Positions 8,924-17,644 of a DNA stretch of 64,000 nucleotides are shown in pieces. The stretch covers positions 62,001-126,000 of the forward strand of contig NZ_SACT01000006.1 in the NCBI RefSeq assembly GCF_004016515.1. The letters run 5' to 3'. Position 1 is the first letter of the stretch, and every line of letters starts with the position of its first letter. A program made the translations under genes and the position numbers. The DNA comes from Rubrivivax albus (lineage in GTDB: Bacteria > Pseudomonadota > Gammaproteobacteria > Burkholderiales > Burkholderiaceae_C). The notes below the pieces were generated by a model. That model saw nothing but the letters and a program-made list of their open reading frames with translations, searched no databases and was not told the origin of the DNA.

Positions 8924-9709
8924 TCAGGTCGGGCTCTGGCGGCGGAACACCAGCCGGTCGGGCGTGGACACGGCCGACGCGTAAGCGTAGCCCTCGGCAT
9001 CGAAGCTGCACAGGTCTTCCGGCCGCTGCAGGCGGTGCACGATGGCGTGTCGGGCCATCAGCCCGCGCGCCCGCTTGGCAAAGAAGCTCACGACCTTCCA
9101 GCCGCCGGCCTTGCCTTCCTCGAACACGCACTCCACCACACGCGCCTTCAGGGCCTTGCGGTCCGCGGCGCGGAAGTACTCCTGCGACGCGAGGTTGACC
9201 ACCACAGGCGCCTTGTCGCCGCGCTGGCAGCGGTTGAGGTGCTCGGCGATCCGGTCGCCCCAGTAGCCATAGAGGTCCCTGGCGCCGGGCGTGGCCAGCT
9301 TCGTGCCCATTTCCAGCCTGTAGGGCTGCAGCCGGTCCAGCGGGCGCAGCGCGCCGTAGAGGCCGGAGAGGATGACCACGTGGTCCTGCGCCCAGGCCAG
9401 GTCGTCGACGCCAAGCGTCTTCGCGTCCAGCCCGCCGTAGACGTCGCCGTCGAAGGCCAGCGCGGCGGGCTTGCTGTTGCGCGTGGTGAAGGTCCGCCGC
9501 CAGGTGCAGTAGCGGGCCACGTTCAGCTGCGCCAGCGGGTCGGACAGCGACATCAGCGACGCCACGTCGGCGGGTGACTTGGCCTTCAGCACGTCGATCA
9601 GCGCGGCGGCCTCGTCGACGAAGGCCGGCCGCGTGGCCAGGGCCTCGACGGCCGGCGACGTGGGGGTCTCGTAATCCAGGCTCTTGGCAGGGGACAGCAG
9701 GAACAGCAT
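8924..9709 (-). CDS. yaaA: Peroxide stress protein YaaA (UPF0246/DUF328)
   Basis: 261 residues, the normal size for the YaaA family, beginning with the hallmark MLFLLSPAKSLDYETP. Further family blocks are LSGLYGALRPLDRLQPYRLEMGTKL and NLASQEYFRA, and a Lys/Arg-rich C-terminal half includes VVSFFAKRARGLMARH. In E. coli YaaA is induced by OxyR and limits Fenton damage by lowering free intracellular iron; the fold binds DNA in vitro. It lies on the same strand as the neighbouring oxygenase and esterase genes with gaps of about 30-50 bp, so a loose operon is possible. No OxyR-type site was identified. Confidence 0.92.
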   Translation of the reverse strand: MLFLLSPAKSLDYETPTSPAVEALATRPAFVDEAAALIDVLKAKSPADVASLMSLSDPLAQLNVARYCTWRRTFTTRNSKPAALAFDGDVYGGLDAKTLGVDDLAWAQDHVVILSGLYGALRPLDRLQPYRLEMGTKLATPGARDLYGYWGDRIAEHLNRCQRGDKAPVVVNLASQEYFRAADRKALKARVVECVFEEGKAGGWKVVSFFAKRARGLMARHAIVHRLQRPEDLCSFDAEGYAYASAVSTPDRLVFRRQSPT

Positions 9710-9740
9710 CGGCGGTCGGAGGGTGGTCGGTCGGGGATGA

Positions 9741-10451
9741 TCAGGGGGCGTCGTGCAACCGCGGTGTCACGTCCACGGCGTCCGTGTGGCCCAGCGCCGC
9801 GCGCCAGGTCCGGTAGGGGATGTGGTGGGTCAGGCGGTGCAGCGCGCTGTCGATCAGCGACGGGTGCAGCACGTGGCCGACGTCGGCCGCCACGTCCAGC
9901 GTTGCGTCGCCGTGCAGCACACCCAGGTGCTGCAGGGCCTGGCGGGCGTGGGCGGCCGGGATGATCTCGTCGGCGGCACCATGGAAGAAGTGCAGCGTGG
10001 TCTGTCTCGGTGCCACGTCGGGCAGGCGTGCATAGCGCCCGGCAAAGGCCAGCACGCGGCCAGCCAGGCCGTCGGCCCGGCTGGCCAGTTCCAGCGCAAG
10101 GATGGCCCCCTGCGAAAAACCGCCGATGGCGGTCGGCTGCGGGCCCACACCCAGACGCTGCTGGGTGAACTGCACCCAGTCCTGCAGCGGGCCAAGCGCG
10201 TCCTCGACCCGCGCGATGCGTCGTTCATCGTCGAGATCCCGGGCGGAGAACCACTGTCGGCCCGCCCCACCGCCATCCACCGGATGCGGTGCATCCGGCG
10301 CCAGGATGGCCGCCTTTGGAAACTGCGCACGCAGCGCCTCGGCCAGCGGGCGCATCAACGCACCGCGGCCGCCGTAGCCATGCAGCAGGATCAGCAACTG
10401 CGGCGGCGGGGCCGCATCGTCATCGGGCAACCATTCCAGGGCCAGGCGCAT
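9741..10451 (-). CDS. YpfH-like serine esterase (phospholipase/carboxylesterase family)
   Basis: A 236-residue cytoplasmic alpha/beta hydrolase of the PF02230 carboxylesterase family. It shows the oxyanion-hole segment LLILLHGYGGRG, the nucleophile elbow GGFSQGA, the acid-bearing HGAADEIIP and the catalytic His in DVGHVLHP. Length and motifs resemble E. coli YpfH. No export signal is seen. The natural substrate is unknown; family members hydrolyse short acyl esters or depalmitoylate. The gene starts at an ATG facing the intergenic region upstream of the large plus-strand gene train. Confidence 0.85.
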   Translation of the reverse strand: MRLALEWLPDDDAAPPPQLLILLHGYGGRGALMRPLAEALRAQFPKAAILAPDAPHPVDGGGAGRQWFSARDLDDERRIARVEDALGPLQDWVQFTQQRLGVGPQPTAIGGFSQGAILALELASRADGLAGRVLAFAGRYARLPDVAPRQTTLHFFHGAADEIIPAAHARQALQHLGVLHGDATLDVAADVGHVLHPSLIDSALHRLTHHIPYRTWRAALGHTDAVDVTPRLHDAP

Positions 10452-10805
10452 CCGGCGATTGTCGCAGCGCGCATCGCATCACCCACGCCTGATGGGAAGA
10501 GGTCTCGGCGGGCGGTCGTGCCTTGACCACGACCGTTGTTACAACTCGGCGTGATGTTCCGTCGAGGACAGACCGCCCGTCCCATACCCCACCGGGCTAG
10601 GACTCGACGTCGGTCGTGAACCACGCCACGTGGCGGACGGTCATCACCGCCTTGACGCGCCGGCCATCCTGTGCGGTGTGTCGGTTCGTCGCACTACATC
10701 TGAAGCAACTGCTCGCAGCTTGCGACCACATCTCACTGCATTCGCAGTGAGTCCCCGTCAGCATCGCGTCCCTAGGGTCCGGGATGGACCGTGGAGGACG
10801 AGGAC
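10452..10805. promoter_or_regulatory. 354-bp divergent intergenic region upstream of the apbE-AgmX gene train
   Basis: No gene is evident here. It separates the minus-strand esterase from the long plus-strand train starting with apbE, so promoters for both should lie within it. Base composition is less biased than in the flanking genes. A perfect 7-bp inverted repeat (annotated separately) lies about 56 bp before the apbE ATG. I could not assign convincing -35/-10 boxes. Confidence 0.5.
10733..10750. promoter_or_regulatory. Inverted repeat (possible operator) upstream of apbE
   Basis: TCACTGC and GCAGTGA form a perfect 7-bp inverted repeat around the 4-base loop ATTC. No T-run follows, so it is not a typical terminator. 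Its place just before the first gene of a 16.4-kb gene train makes an operator or 5' mRNA hairpin plausible. No regulator gene lies beside it. Confidence 0.4.
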
Positions 10806-11807
10806 ATGCAGTTGCAACTGCCGCTTTGGCGGCCGCAAGCGGCCAGGGACGCCGCACATGCGGTGCGCGCCGGCCTGCTGCCGCGGCGTGCGCCTGGCGG
10901 CTGGCACAGCCGCGACGCCGCCGTCATGGGCACGGCCATCCACGTCGAACTCTGGGCCGACCGGCGCGCCGACGCCGAGGCTGCCATCGACGCCGTGATG
11001 GCCGAGATGCACCGCATCGACCTCACTTACAGCCCGCACAAGCCCGACTCCGAACTCAGCCGCATCAACCGCGACGCCGGCCGCTCCGCCGTGCCGGTGA
11101 GCGAGGAGACCTACGCCCTGCTGGCGCGGGCGCAGGCCTTCGCCGAACTCAGCGGCGGCGCCTTCGACATCAGCTATGCGGCCGTGGGCCGGCTCTACGA
11201 CTACCGCCGCGGCATCGCGCCCGACGACGCCACGCTGGCGGCCGCGCGGTCTCTTGTGGGCTGGCGCGGCATCGAACTCGACCCCGCCACGCGCAGCGTG
11301 CGCTTCGCCCGCGACGGCATGTGCATCGACCTCGGCGGCTTCGCCAAGGGCCATGCGGTGGACGGTGCCGCAGCGCGGCTGAAGGCGCTGGGCATCGGCC
11401 ACGCCTACGTCAGCGCCGGCGGCGACAGCCGCGTCATCGGCGACCGCCGCGGCCGCCCCTGGAGCGTGGCCGTGCGCGACCCCCGGCGCGCCGACGGCGT
11501 GGCCGCCCTGCTGCCGCTGGAGGACTGCGCCGTCTCCACCTCGGGCGACTACGAGCGCTTCTTCGAGCGTGCCGGCGTGCGCCACCACCACCTGATCGAC
11601 CCCGCCACCGGGCGCAGCCCTCGGGCGGTGCACAGCGTCACCGTGATCGCCGACGACGGCCTCACCGCCGAGGCCCTGAGCAAGACGCTGTTCGTACTCG
11701 GCCTGGAGCGCGGCATGGCCGCACTGGCGCAGGTGCCCGGTGCCGACGCCGTGGTCATCGACGCCCAGGGCCGGCTGCACTTCAGCCCCGGACTGCAGGC
11801 CCGCTGA
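10806..11807 (+). CDS. apbE: ApbE-family FAD:protein FMN transferase
   Basis: 333 residues. ApbE enzymes covalently attach FMN to Thr or Ser of exported redox proteins using FAD and Mg2+. Typical blocks are MGTAIHVELWAD, TYSPHKPDSELSRIN, FDISYAAVGRLYDY, CIDLGGFAKGHAVD, AYVSAGGDSRV and HHLIDPATGRSP, the last carrying the metal- and FAD-site residues. The ATG at 10806 has GGAGG 8 bp upstream and was chosen over a GTG five codons earlier. There is no obvious lipobox or cleavable signal, unlike most periplasmic ApbE proteins; the N-terminus is Arg/Ala-rich. It is the first gene of the train, and no canonical flavinylation motif was found in the co-encoded proteins. Confidence 0.9.
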   Translation: MQLQLPLWRPQAARDAAHAVRAGLLPRRAPGGWHSRDAAVMGTAIHVELWADRRADAEAAIDAVMAEMHRIDLTYSPHKPDSELSRINRDAGRSAVPVSEETYALLARAQAFAELSGGAFDISYAAVGRLYDYRRGIAPDDATLAAARSLVGWRGIELDPATRSVRFARDGMCIDLGGFAKGHAVDGAAARLKALGIGHAYVSAGGDSRVIGDRRGRPWSVAVRDPRRADGVAALLPLEDCAVSTSGDYERFFERAGVRHHHLIDPATGRSPRAVHSVTVIADDGLTAEALSKTLFVLGLERGMAALAQVPGADAVVIDAQGRLHFSPGLQAR

Positions 11808-11836
11808 TTCACTCCATCCAGGCAGGAGGACGACCC

Positions 11837-14800
11837 ATGACACCGCAGACAGACGCCACACGAACACCTTCGGCGGCCCGCCCGAGAGTCCACGCCGGCC
11901 GGGGCCTGCGCCCGCGCGCCGCCGGCGTGGGGCTGGCCGCCGTGATCGTCAGTGCCCTCGCGCTCGTGGCCTGCCAGGGCAGCACCGAGGGTGAAGGCAG
12001 CGCCACCGCGCAGGGCGACGTGCCCCTGGTCTACGCCAAGCGCGTCAACACCGTGAACCTGGCCGCGCTGCACGGCACGCCCTTCGTGGCCGGCGGCGAC
12101 CTGATGCTGCGCGAGAAGTCCAGCCCCAGCGCGCCGGAGCACAACCTCACCGCCCATATCACGCAGGGCAACGGCGACGCGTCCGACCCCGAGGTCTCGT
12201 ACGACGGGAAGAAGGTCGCCTTCGCGTTGCGCTGCCCCACCAGCAACACGGCCACCATCGACGGCCAGCCCGCCTGCACGGGCCGCTGGAACATCTGGGA
12301 ATACGACATGTCGGGCGGCAGCCTGACCGGCGGCACGCTGCGCCGCATCACCGCCAGCACCGCCCACGACGACGTCGACCCCGCCTACCTGCCCGCCGGC
12401 CGCGGCTTCGTGTTCGCATCGAACCGGCAGGTCAAGTCGTCGCTCAACCAGGCCCTGGGCCGTGCCTACCACGCGCTGGACGAGTACGAACGCGAGCGCG
12501 TGCTGAACCTGCACACGATGGCCGCCGACGGCAGCAACATCCAGCAGATCACCTTCAACCAGAGCCACGACCGCAACCCGGTGGTGCGCGCCAACGGCGA
12601 CATCATGTTCTCGCGCTGGGAGCACGTGGCCGACCGCAACCGCTTCGCGATCTTCCGCACCAAGCCCGACGGCACCGACCTCTTCGTGCTCTACGGCGCC
12701 CAGAGCCCGGGCAACAGCTTCCTGCACCCGCGCGAGATGGACCCGAGCGGCCCCTACGCCGGCTACGTGGCCTCGTCGCTGGTGCCGCTGAGCCGCGAGC
12801 AGGAAGGCGGCGCGCTGATGTTCATCGACGCGGCCAACTACTCCGAGCAGAACACGCCGGCCAACCGCACCGTGCCGGCCCAGGGCGGCCAGCGCCAGGC
12901 GACGGCCGAGACGCTGGACAACGACCGCGGCCTGTCGCTCAACGGCCGAGCCACCAGCCCCTACCCGCTGTGGGACGGCACGAACCGCGTGCTGGTCTCG
13001 TGGCGGCCCTGCGAGGTGCTGCGCGGCACCGACCTCGTGCCCTGCGCCACGCTGACCCCCGACGAACTCGCCCGCCTTTCGGACGACAACCGCAGCGACG
13101 CCGAGGTGGCCGCCGACGAACTCAGCGCCGACGTGCCCGCCTCGTATGCCGTCTACATGTTCGACCCGGTGCCGCAGACCTGGCTGATCGTGGCCGCGCC
13201 GCCGCCGGGCTTCATGCTCGTGGACCCGGTGCCACTGCAGCCGCGCACCGAGCCGGCCGCCCCCGAGCCCACCAACGTGGACCCGGCACTGGCCGCACAG
13301 GACCTGGCCCTGATCGAGGTGCGCAGCGTCTACGACACCGACGGCCTGCGCCGCATGGGCGAGCCCATGCTCACCGCGGCCGACCTGACCCCTGGCTGCA
13401 GCGCCGGCATCGCCACCACGGCACCGGAGGAACCGGGCGACACACGGGCCTTCGTGGCCGACCTGCGCCGCATCAAGGACCCGGCCGACCCGGCCTACCA
13501 CTGCGCGCCCGTGCGCTTCATCCGCGCCGTACGCGCCGTCTCGCCGCCGGCCGGCGGCATGGGCACGCGCCAGGCCATCGGCGAGACCAACTTCGAGCCG
13601 CAGCAGATCCTGGGCTACAGCGTGGTCGAGCCCGACGGCAGCTTCAAGCTGCAGGTGCCGGCCGACGTGCCGCTGGGCCTGCAGGTGGTGGACGCCGAGG
13701 GCCGCGCCTTCCAGACCCACACCAACTGGATCCAGGTGCGTCCGGGCGAGCGCCGCACCTGCGACGGCTGCCACAGCCCGCGCCGCGGCGCGGCGCTGAA
13801 CTCCGGCGCGGTGGCCAACGCCCTGCCCGCGGCGCTGAAGACCACGCTGTCGGCCCAGCACGTGCAGGGCGAGACCATGGCCAGCCTGCGCACACGGCTG
13901 GACGCCACGCTGCTGACCCTGCAGACCGACCCGGTGTTCAGCGACGTCTGGGCCGACACCGCGCAAAGCGGCGTGCAGGCCCGGGCCGCGCTCTCGCTGC
14001 GCTACACCGGCAACCCCGAGCCGGCAGACGACCTCGTCACCGCGGTGCCGGCCAACGGCGTCATCAACTACCCCGACCACATCCAGCCGCTGTGGACCCG
14101 TGCCCGGGGACCGGAAGGCACGCTCACCTGCACCAACTGCCACGCCGACCCGGCGAAGCTGGACCTGCGCGGCACGATCGGTGGCGGCGGCCGGCTGACC
14201 AGCTACGAGGAACTGCTGATCGGCGACCCGCGGATCGACCCCGTCACCGGCCAGCCGGTGGTGGTGGTGCGCCAGGGCGTGCCGGAACTGCAGCGCCTGG
14301 CGCCGCTGGTGGAGACCAGCTCCGGCGCGGCCAACACCGCCGGCCTGGCGCGCAAGAGCCGGCTCACCGAGATCCTGTGGGGCCAGACCCTGCTGGCCGG
14401 CGGCGGCGCGCGCACGGCGCACCCCAACCCGCCGGACACGGCGCCCGACCACGCCACCCTGCTCAATCGCGCCGAGAAACGCCTGCTGGCCGAGTGGATG
14501 GACCTGGGCGGCCAGTACTACAACGACCTCTTCGCCCCCGGCGGCGGCGTGCGCAGCGTGGCCACGCTCAGCGAAGCCGTGTTCAACACCGAGGTGATGC
14601 CGGTGCTGCGCCAGAGCTGCATGGGCGCCTGCCACCAGGCCGGCGGCAGCGACGGGGGCAACGACTTCCGGTCCAACCGCCTGGTGCTCACCGGCGACCC
14701 GGAAGGCGACTTCAACGTCGTGCTCACCATGGTCAACGACACCTGCAACCCGGCGGCCAACCGCCTGCTGCAGCGCCCGTCCACCGTGCCGCACCCGGCC

Positions 14801-14896
14801 GGTGCCGTCACCCAGACCACCCCGGTGCTGGCCCCGGACAGCCTGGGCTACGCCACGCTCGTCAACTGGATCGCGCGAGGTTGTCCGTCTTCATGA
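11837..14896 (+). CDS. HzsA-related lipoprotein with beta-propeller (PD40-like) repeats and cytochrome c motifs
   Basis: 1019 residues starting 6 bp after AGGAGGA. A hydrophobic stretch ends in the lipobox LVAC, so it is probably an outer-membrane-anchored periplasmic or surface lipoprotein. Residues 90-310 hold TolB/PD40-like beta-strand repeats (DPEVSYDGKKVAF, DDVDPAYLPAGRGFVFAS, HDRNPVVRANGDIMF). The C-terminal half carries haem-binding motifs C642-D-G-C-H, C765-T-N-C-H and a variant C928-M-G-A-C-H with three spacer residues. The architecture resembles the alpha subunit of hydrazine synthase, whose relatives occur in many non-anammox bacteria with unknown function. Hydrazine chemistry should not be assumed. 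Co-encoded redox proteins (ApbE, TlpA) suggest a role in extracytoplasmic electron transfer. Confidence 0.75.
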   Translation: MTPQTDATRTPSAARPRVHAGRGLRPRAAGVGLAAVIVSALALVACQGSTEGEGSATAQGDVPLVYAKRVNTVNLAALHGTPFVAGGDLMLREKSSPSAPEHNLTAHITQGNGDASDPEVSYDGKKVAFALRCPTSNTATIDGQPACTGRWNIWEYDMSGGSLTGGTLRRITASTAHDDVDPAYLPAGRGFVFASNRQVKSSLNQALGRAYHALDEYERERVLNLHTMAADGSNIQQITFNQSHDRNPVVRANGDIMFSRWEHVADRNRFAIFRTKPDGTDLFVLYGAQSPGNSFLHPREMDPSGPYAGYVASSLVPLSREQEGGALMFIDAANYSEQNTPANRTVPAQGGQRQATAETLDNDRGLSLNGRATSPYPLWDGTNRVLVSWRPCEVLRGTDLVPCATLTPDELARLSDDNRSDAEVAADELSADVPASYAVYMFDPVPQTWLIVAAPPPGFMLVDPVPLQPRTEPAAPEPTNVDPALAAQDLALIEVRSVYDTDGLRRMGEPMLTAADLTPGCSAGIATTAPEEPGDTRAFVADLRRIKDPADPAYHCAPVRFIRAVRAVSPPAGGMGTRQAIGETNFEPQQILGYSVVEPDGSFKLQVPADVPLGLQVVDAEGRAFQTHTNWIQVRPGERRTCDGCHSPRRGAALNSGAVANALPAALKTTLSAQHVQGETMASLRTRLDATLLTLQTDPVFSDVWADTAQSGVQARAALSLRYTGNPEPADDLVTAVPANGVINYPDHIQPLWTRARGPEGTLTCTNCHADPAKLDLRGTIGGGGRLTSYEELLIGDPRIDPVTGQPVVVVRQGVPELQRLAPLVETSSGAANTAGLARKSRLTEILWGQTLLAGGGARTAHPNPPDTAPDHATLLNRAEKRLLAEWMDLGGQYYNDLFAPGGGVRSVATLSEAVFNTEVMPVLRQSCMGACHQAGGSDGGNDFRSNRLVLTGDPEGDFNVVLTMVNDTCNPAANRLLQRPSTVPHPAGAVTQTTPVLAPDSLGYATLVNWIARGCPSS

Positions 14897-15513
14897 GTCT
14901 TCACCGTCGCGCCTTCTCCCCGGCCGCCCCGCTGGTGGCCACCCTCGTCCTGACGATGGTGGCCGCCTGCGGTGGCGGCAATCCGCTGGGCAACCCCGAC
15001 GAGGTGGCCAACCCACCGGCCAGCGGCACCCGCAAGCTCAGCTTCGCGTACTTCCAGCGCTGCGTGCAGCCGATCCTGGAAGCGCAACTGCCGATCACGC
15101 TCAACGGCGTCACCACTGTCAACAGCTGTGCCAGCAGCGGCTGCCACGACGACACCAACGGCACCGGCGGCGCGCTGCGCCTGCGAGCTGGCGCAGCGCT
15201 GGTGGACCTGGCGAGTAGCGGGCTCGGGCCCGAGCAGATCCGCGCCACCGAGATGTACCGCAACTTCTACTCGTCGCAGGGCGAGGTGGTGTTCGGCGAC
15301 ACGCTGGCCAGCCGGCTGATCGCCAAGCCGCTGGTGCGGGGCGTGCTGCACGGCGGTGGCCTGGTCTTCGACAGCGAGGACGACCCCAACGTGCGCATCC
15401 TGCGCTACTGGATCGAACACCCCATGCCGGCCGGCCAGGACGAATTCAGTGCCGCCGGCGATGCCCTGTTCACGCCGCCGGATGCGGCCACCGGCGCGTG
15501 CAACGTCGAATGA
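14893..15513 (+). CDS. Small lipoprotein with a C-x4-C-H haem-like motif
   Basis: A 206-residue predicted lipoprotein (signal ending MVAAC followed by GGG). It overlaps the HzsA-related gene by 4 bp (ATGA). A cytochrome-like segment FQRCVQPILEAQ precedes C79-ASSG-C84-H85, a motif with four rather than two spacer residues between the cysteines. Residues 130-190 (FGDTLASRLIAKPL, HGGGLVF, ILRYWIEHPMPAG) match the end of monohaem domains in HzsA-related and planctomycete-type cytochromes, where a Met or His would be the distal ligand. Probably an electron-transfer partner of the preceding protein. Whether haem is attached to such a motif needs the maturation machinery, which is not in the window. 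Confidence 0.6.
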   Translation: MSLHRRAFSPAAPLVATLVLTMVAACGGGNPLGNPDEVANPPASGTRKLSFAYFQRCVQPILEAQLPITLNGVTTVNSCASSGCHDDTNGTGGALRLRAGAALVDLASSGLGPEQIRATEMYRNFYSSQGEVVFGDTLASRLIAKPLVRGVLHGGGLVFDSEDDPNVRILRYWIEHPMPAGQDEFSAAGDALFTPPDAATGACNVE

Positions 15514-16292
15514 AGACCCTTCCCTCGCTGCTGGCCGCGTTGGCCCTGCTGGCACCCCTGCTGGTCGCCCAGCCTGCCCGGGCCGCCGATGACGCGCCGG
15601 AGACGGAGCGCGTGCAGGTGGCCACGCCCTACATCGAGCTGCGCACCGGCCCCGGGCGCGGCTACCCGGTGTTCCACGTGGCCGAGCGCCGCCAATGGGT
15701 GGTGATCGAGCTGCGCCGCACCGACTGGTACCGCGTGCGCGTGGAAGGCGCGCGCAGCGCGGCCGGCGAGGCCGTGGTCGGCTGGGTACCGCGCGAACAG
15801 CTCGCCACCACGCTGACCGAAGCCGGCACCGGCAAGAGCTTCCGCGACCTCGTCGTCGACGACTACCTCAGCCGCCGCATGGAGATGGGCGCCAGCTGGG
15901 GCCGCTTCGAGAAGGAGCCCACGCTCAAGGTCTGGGGTGCCTGGCGCCTGTCGGACACGCTGGCCGCCGAGGTCAGCTTCGGCCAGGTGCAGGGCCTGTA
16001 CGCCGGCAGCTCCTGGTGGAGCATGGGCCTGACCAGCGAGCCCTGGTCCCACCAGCGGCTGTCGCCGCACTTCGGCATCGGCGTGGGCCGCTTCCGCAAC
16101 GCGCCCAACCTCAGCCTCGTCAACGCCGAGGCCACCGACGCCAACCAGGCGCAGATGCAGCTGGGCCTGCGCTGGTACTTCACGCGCCGTTTCGTCGGCC
16201 GGCTGGACTACACGCGCACCACCGCCTTCATCGCCGACGAGCGCAACACCGAGTACCGCGCCTTCACCGCCGGCCTGTCCTTCTTCTTCTGA
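15510..16292 (+). CDS. SH3-domain outer-membrane beta-barrel protein
   Basis: 260 residues with a signal peptide ending ARAADD. Residues 35-100 form a bacterial SH3 domain (VATPYIELRTGPGRGYPVF, WYRVRVEG, VGWVPREQL). The C-terminal 150 residues alternate hydrophobic and polar residues like beta-barrel strands and end in LSFFF, the C-terminal Phe signature recognised by BamA. This suggests a small barrel with a periplasmic SH3 domain that may touch peptidoglycan or a partner protein. The start overlaps the previous stop by 4 bp; an in-frame GTG 12 bp upstream is less likely. Function unknown, but its position in the train suggests an outer-membrane structural role. Confidence 0.65.
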   Translation: MKTLPSLLAALALLAPLLVAQPARAADDAPETERVQVATPYIELRTGPGRGYPVFHVAERRQWVVIELRRTDWYRVRVEGARSAAGEAVVGWVPREQLATTLTEAGTGKSFRDLVVDDYLSRRMEMGASWGRFEKEPTLKVWGAWRLSDTLAAEVSFGQVQGLYAGSSWWSMGLTSEPWSHQRLSPHFGIGVGRFRNAPNLSLVNAEATDANQAQMQLGLRWYFTRRFVGRLDYTRTTAFIADERNTEYRAFTAGLSFFF

Positions 16293-16302
16293 CCGCCACC
16301 CC

Positions 16303-16938
16303 ATGCGCCGCACCCTCACCGCCCTGCTGCTCAGTACCACTGCCCTCACCGCCTTGCCGGTGCTGGCACAGACACGCCCGGCCGACGAACCGCCCATCGT
16401 GCCCGAGGTGGAACGGCGCGAACTGCGGCTGCCACGCTTCCCGTCGCGCGACTTCGAGGTCGGCGCCTTCGTGGGCACCTACGCCACCGAGAACTTCGGC
16501 GCCAGCGCCGTCTACGGCCTGCGCCTGGGCTACCACCTGACCGAGGACTGGTTCTTCGAGGGCACGTTCGGCAGTACCCAGGTCAGCGACGCCTCGTTCC
16601 GCCAGATCCTGCCCGGCGGCATCTTCACCAGCGAGAAGGAGCGGCTGAGCTACTACAGCGTCTCCGCCGGCTACAACCTGCTGCCCGGCGAGGTGTTCCT
16701 GGGCTCGCGGCAGGCGCGCGCCACCGCCATCTACCTCGTCGGCGGCGTCGGCAGCACCGACTTCGCCGGCCAGAAGCGGCAGACCTTCCACGTCGGTTTC
16801 GGCTGGCGCATCCTGCTCGGCGACCGCGGTGCGCTGCGCGTGGACCTTCGGGACCACATCTTCTCGCTGGACCTGCTGGGGCAGAACCAGAGCACGCAGA
16901 ACCTCGAGGCCAGCGTCGGCTTCGGCTTCCATTTCTGA
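16303..16938 (+). CDS. Outer-membrane beta-barrel protein
   Basis: 211 residues with a clear signal peptide (LLLSTTALTALPVLAQ). The mature part begins with a charged Pro-rich stretch (VEREELRLP-like) and then alternating beta strands: FEVGAFVGTYATENF, YGLRLGYHLTEDWFFEGTFG, ISLDLL-type strands and a terminal FGFHF. The terminal aromatic residue and repeated amphipathic strands predict an 8-10 strand barrel. It resembles the outer membrane beta-barrel families found beside TPR and ExbB/ExbD genes in myxobacteria and some gammaproteobacteria (family assignment from memory). It follows the SH3-barrel gene by 10 bp, so the two barrels may form a pair. Confidence 0.65.
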   Translation: MRRTLTALLLSTTALTALPVLAQTRPADEPPIVPEVERRELRLPRFPSRDFEVGAFVGTYATENFGASAVYGLRLGYHLTEDWFFEGTFGSTQVSDASFRQILPGGIFTSEKERLSYYSVSAGYNLLPGEVFLGSRQARATAIYLVGGVGSTDFAGQKRQTFHVGFGWRILLGDRGALRVDLRDHIFSLDLLGQNQSTQNLEASVGFGFHF

Positions 16939-16949
16939 AGGGGCCGACG

Positions 16950-17420
16950 ATGAAGACCCTGTTCGCCGCCGTGCTGCTGGCCGCTGCCGCGTCCGTGCAC
17001 GCCACGCCCGCCCCCGACTTCACGCTCAAGACTCTGGACGGCCCCGCCCTGCGCCTGGCCGAGCAGCGCGGCCAGGTCGTGCTGGTCAACTTCTGGGCCA
17101 GTTGGTGCGCGCCTTGCAAGGTGGAGATGCCGCACCTCAACCGCCTGGCCGACAAGTACCGCGACACCGGCGTGGTACTGCTGGCCGTCAACGTCGACGA
17201 CGACCCGAAGAAGGCGGCGGCCGAGGCCAGGAAGCTCGGCATCAACTTCCCGGTGCTGCTGGACACGGCCAAGACCGCCAGCAAGGCCTACCAGCTGCAA
17301 GCCATGCCCACCACCGTTCTCGTCGACCGCGACGGCAAGGTGCGCCACGTGCATCAGGGCTACCGCGCCGGCTACGAGCAGACTTACGACGAGCAGCTGC
17401 GCGCGCTGGTGAAGGAATGA
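16950..17420 (+). CDS. TlpA/ResA-like thioredoxin-fold protein, periplasmic
   Basis: 156 residues with a signal peptide ending SVHA, then a TlpA-type thioredoxin domain. The redox-active motif WASWCAPCK is present, along with the central MPTTVLVDRDGKV block containing the cis-Pro. Such proteins reduce disulfides in the periplasm, often keeping CXXCH cysteines of c-type cytochromes reduced before haem attachment. That fits the two haem-motif lipoproteins encoded just upstream. It starts 11 bp after the preceding gene, and its stop overlaps the next start (ATGA). Confidence 0.88.
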   Translation: MKTLFAAVLLAAAASVHATPAPDFTLKTLDGPALRLAEQRGQVVLVNFWASWCAPCKVEMPHLNRLADKYRDTGVVLLAVNVDDDPKKAAAEARKLGINFPVLLDTAKTASKAYQLQAMPTTVLVDRDGKVRHVHQGYRAGYEQTYDEQLRALVKE

Positions 17421-17644
17421 GAGCTGCCACCGTCCTGACGCTGCTGGCTGCGGCCGCCCTGTGCGGCGGCTGCGCCGCCCCCGAGCCCTGGGTCAAGCCC
17501 TACGAGCGCGGCCGCCTGGCCGAGCCGGAGATGCTGTGGACGCGCCAGGCGCTGATCGACAAGCACCGCGAGCACGTGCACGTGGTGCGCGAGGCGGCGC
17601 GCGGCGCCACCGGTGTGCAGGGAGGTGGCTGTGGCTGCAACTAG
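17417..17644 (+). CDS. DUF4266 small lipoprotein
   Basis: A 75-residue lipoprotein with lipobox LCGGC directly after a short hydrophobic signal. The mature part contains EPWVKPYERGRLAEPEM, the hallmark of DUF4266 proteins, and ends GGGCGCN with two cysteines close to the C-terminus. DUF4266 genes are usually found immediately before DUF3570 genes, as here, often with ApbE and TlpA nearby. Biochemical function is unknown. The Cys pair could be a substrate of the neighbouring TlpA protein or a metal or cofactor site, which is inference. It overlaps the TlpA gene by 4 bp and the DUF3570 gene by 14 bp. Confidence 0.8.
   Translation: MRAATVLTLLAAAALCGGCAAPEPWVKPYERGRLAEPEMLWTRQALIDKHREHVHVVREAARGATGVQGGGCGCN

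Noticed and set aside
14308..14335. SSGAAN in the HzsA-related protein as an ApbE flavinylation site
   Set aside because: Lacks the Asp and the final Ser/Thr of the canonical motif and is not in an FMN-binding domain.
11549..14794. 1081-codon minus-strand ORF opposite the HzsA-related gene
   Set aside because: Composition is Val/Gly/Arg/His-rich without domains; the plus strand has a lipobox, haem motifs and a good ribosome-binding site.
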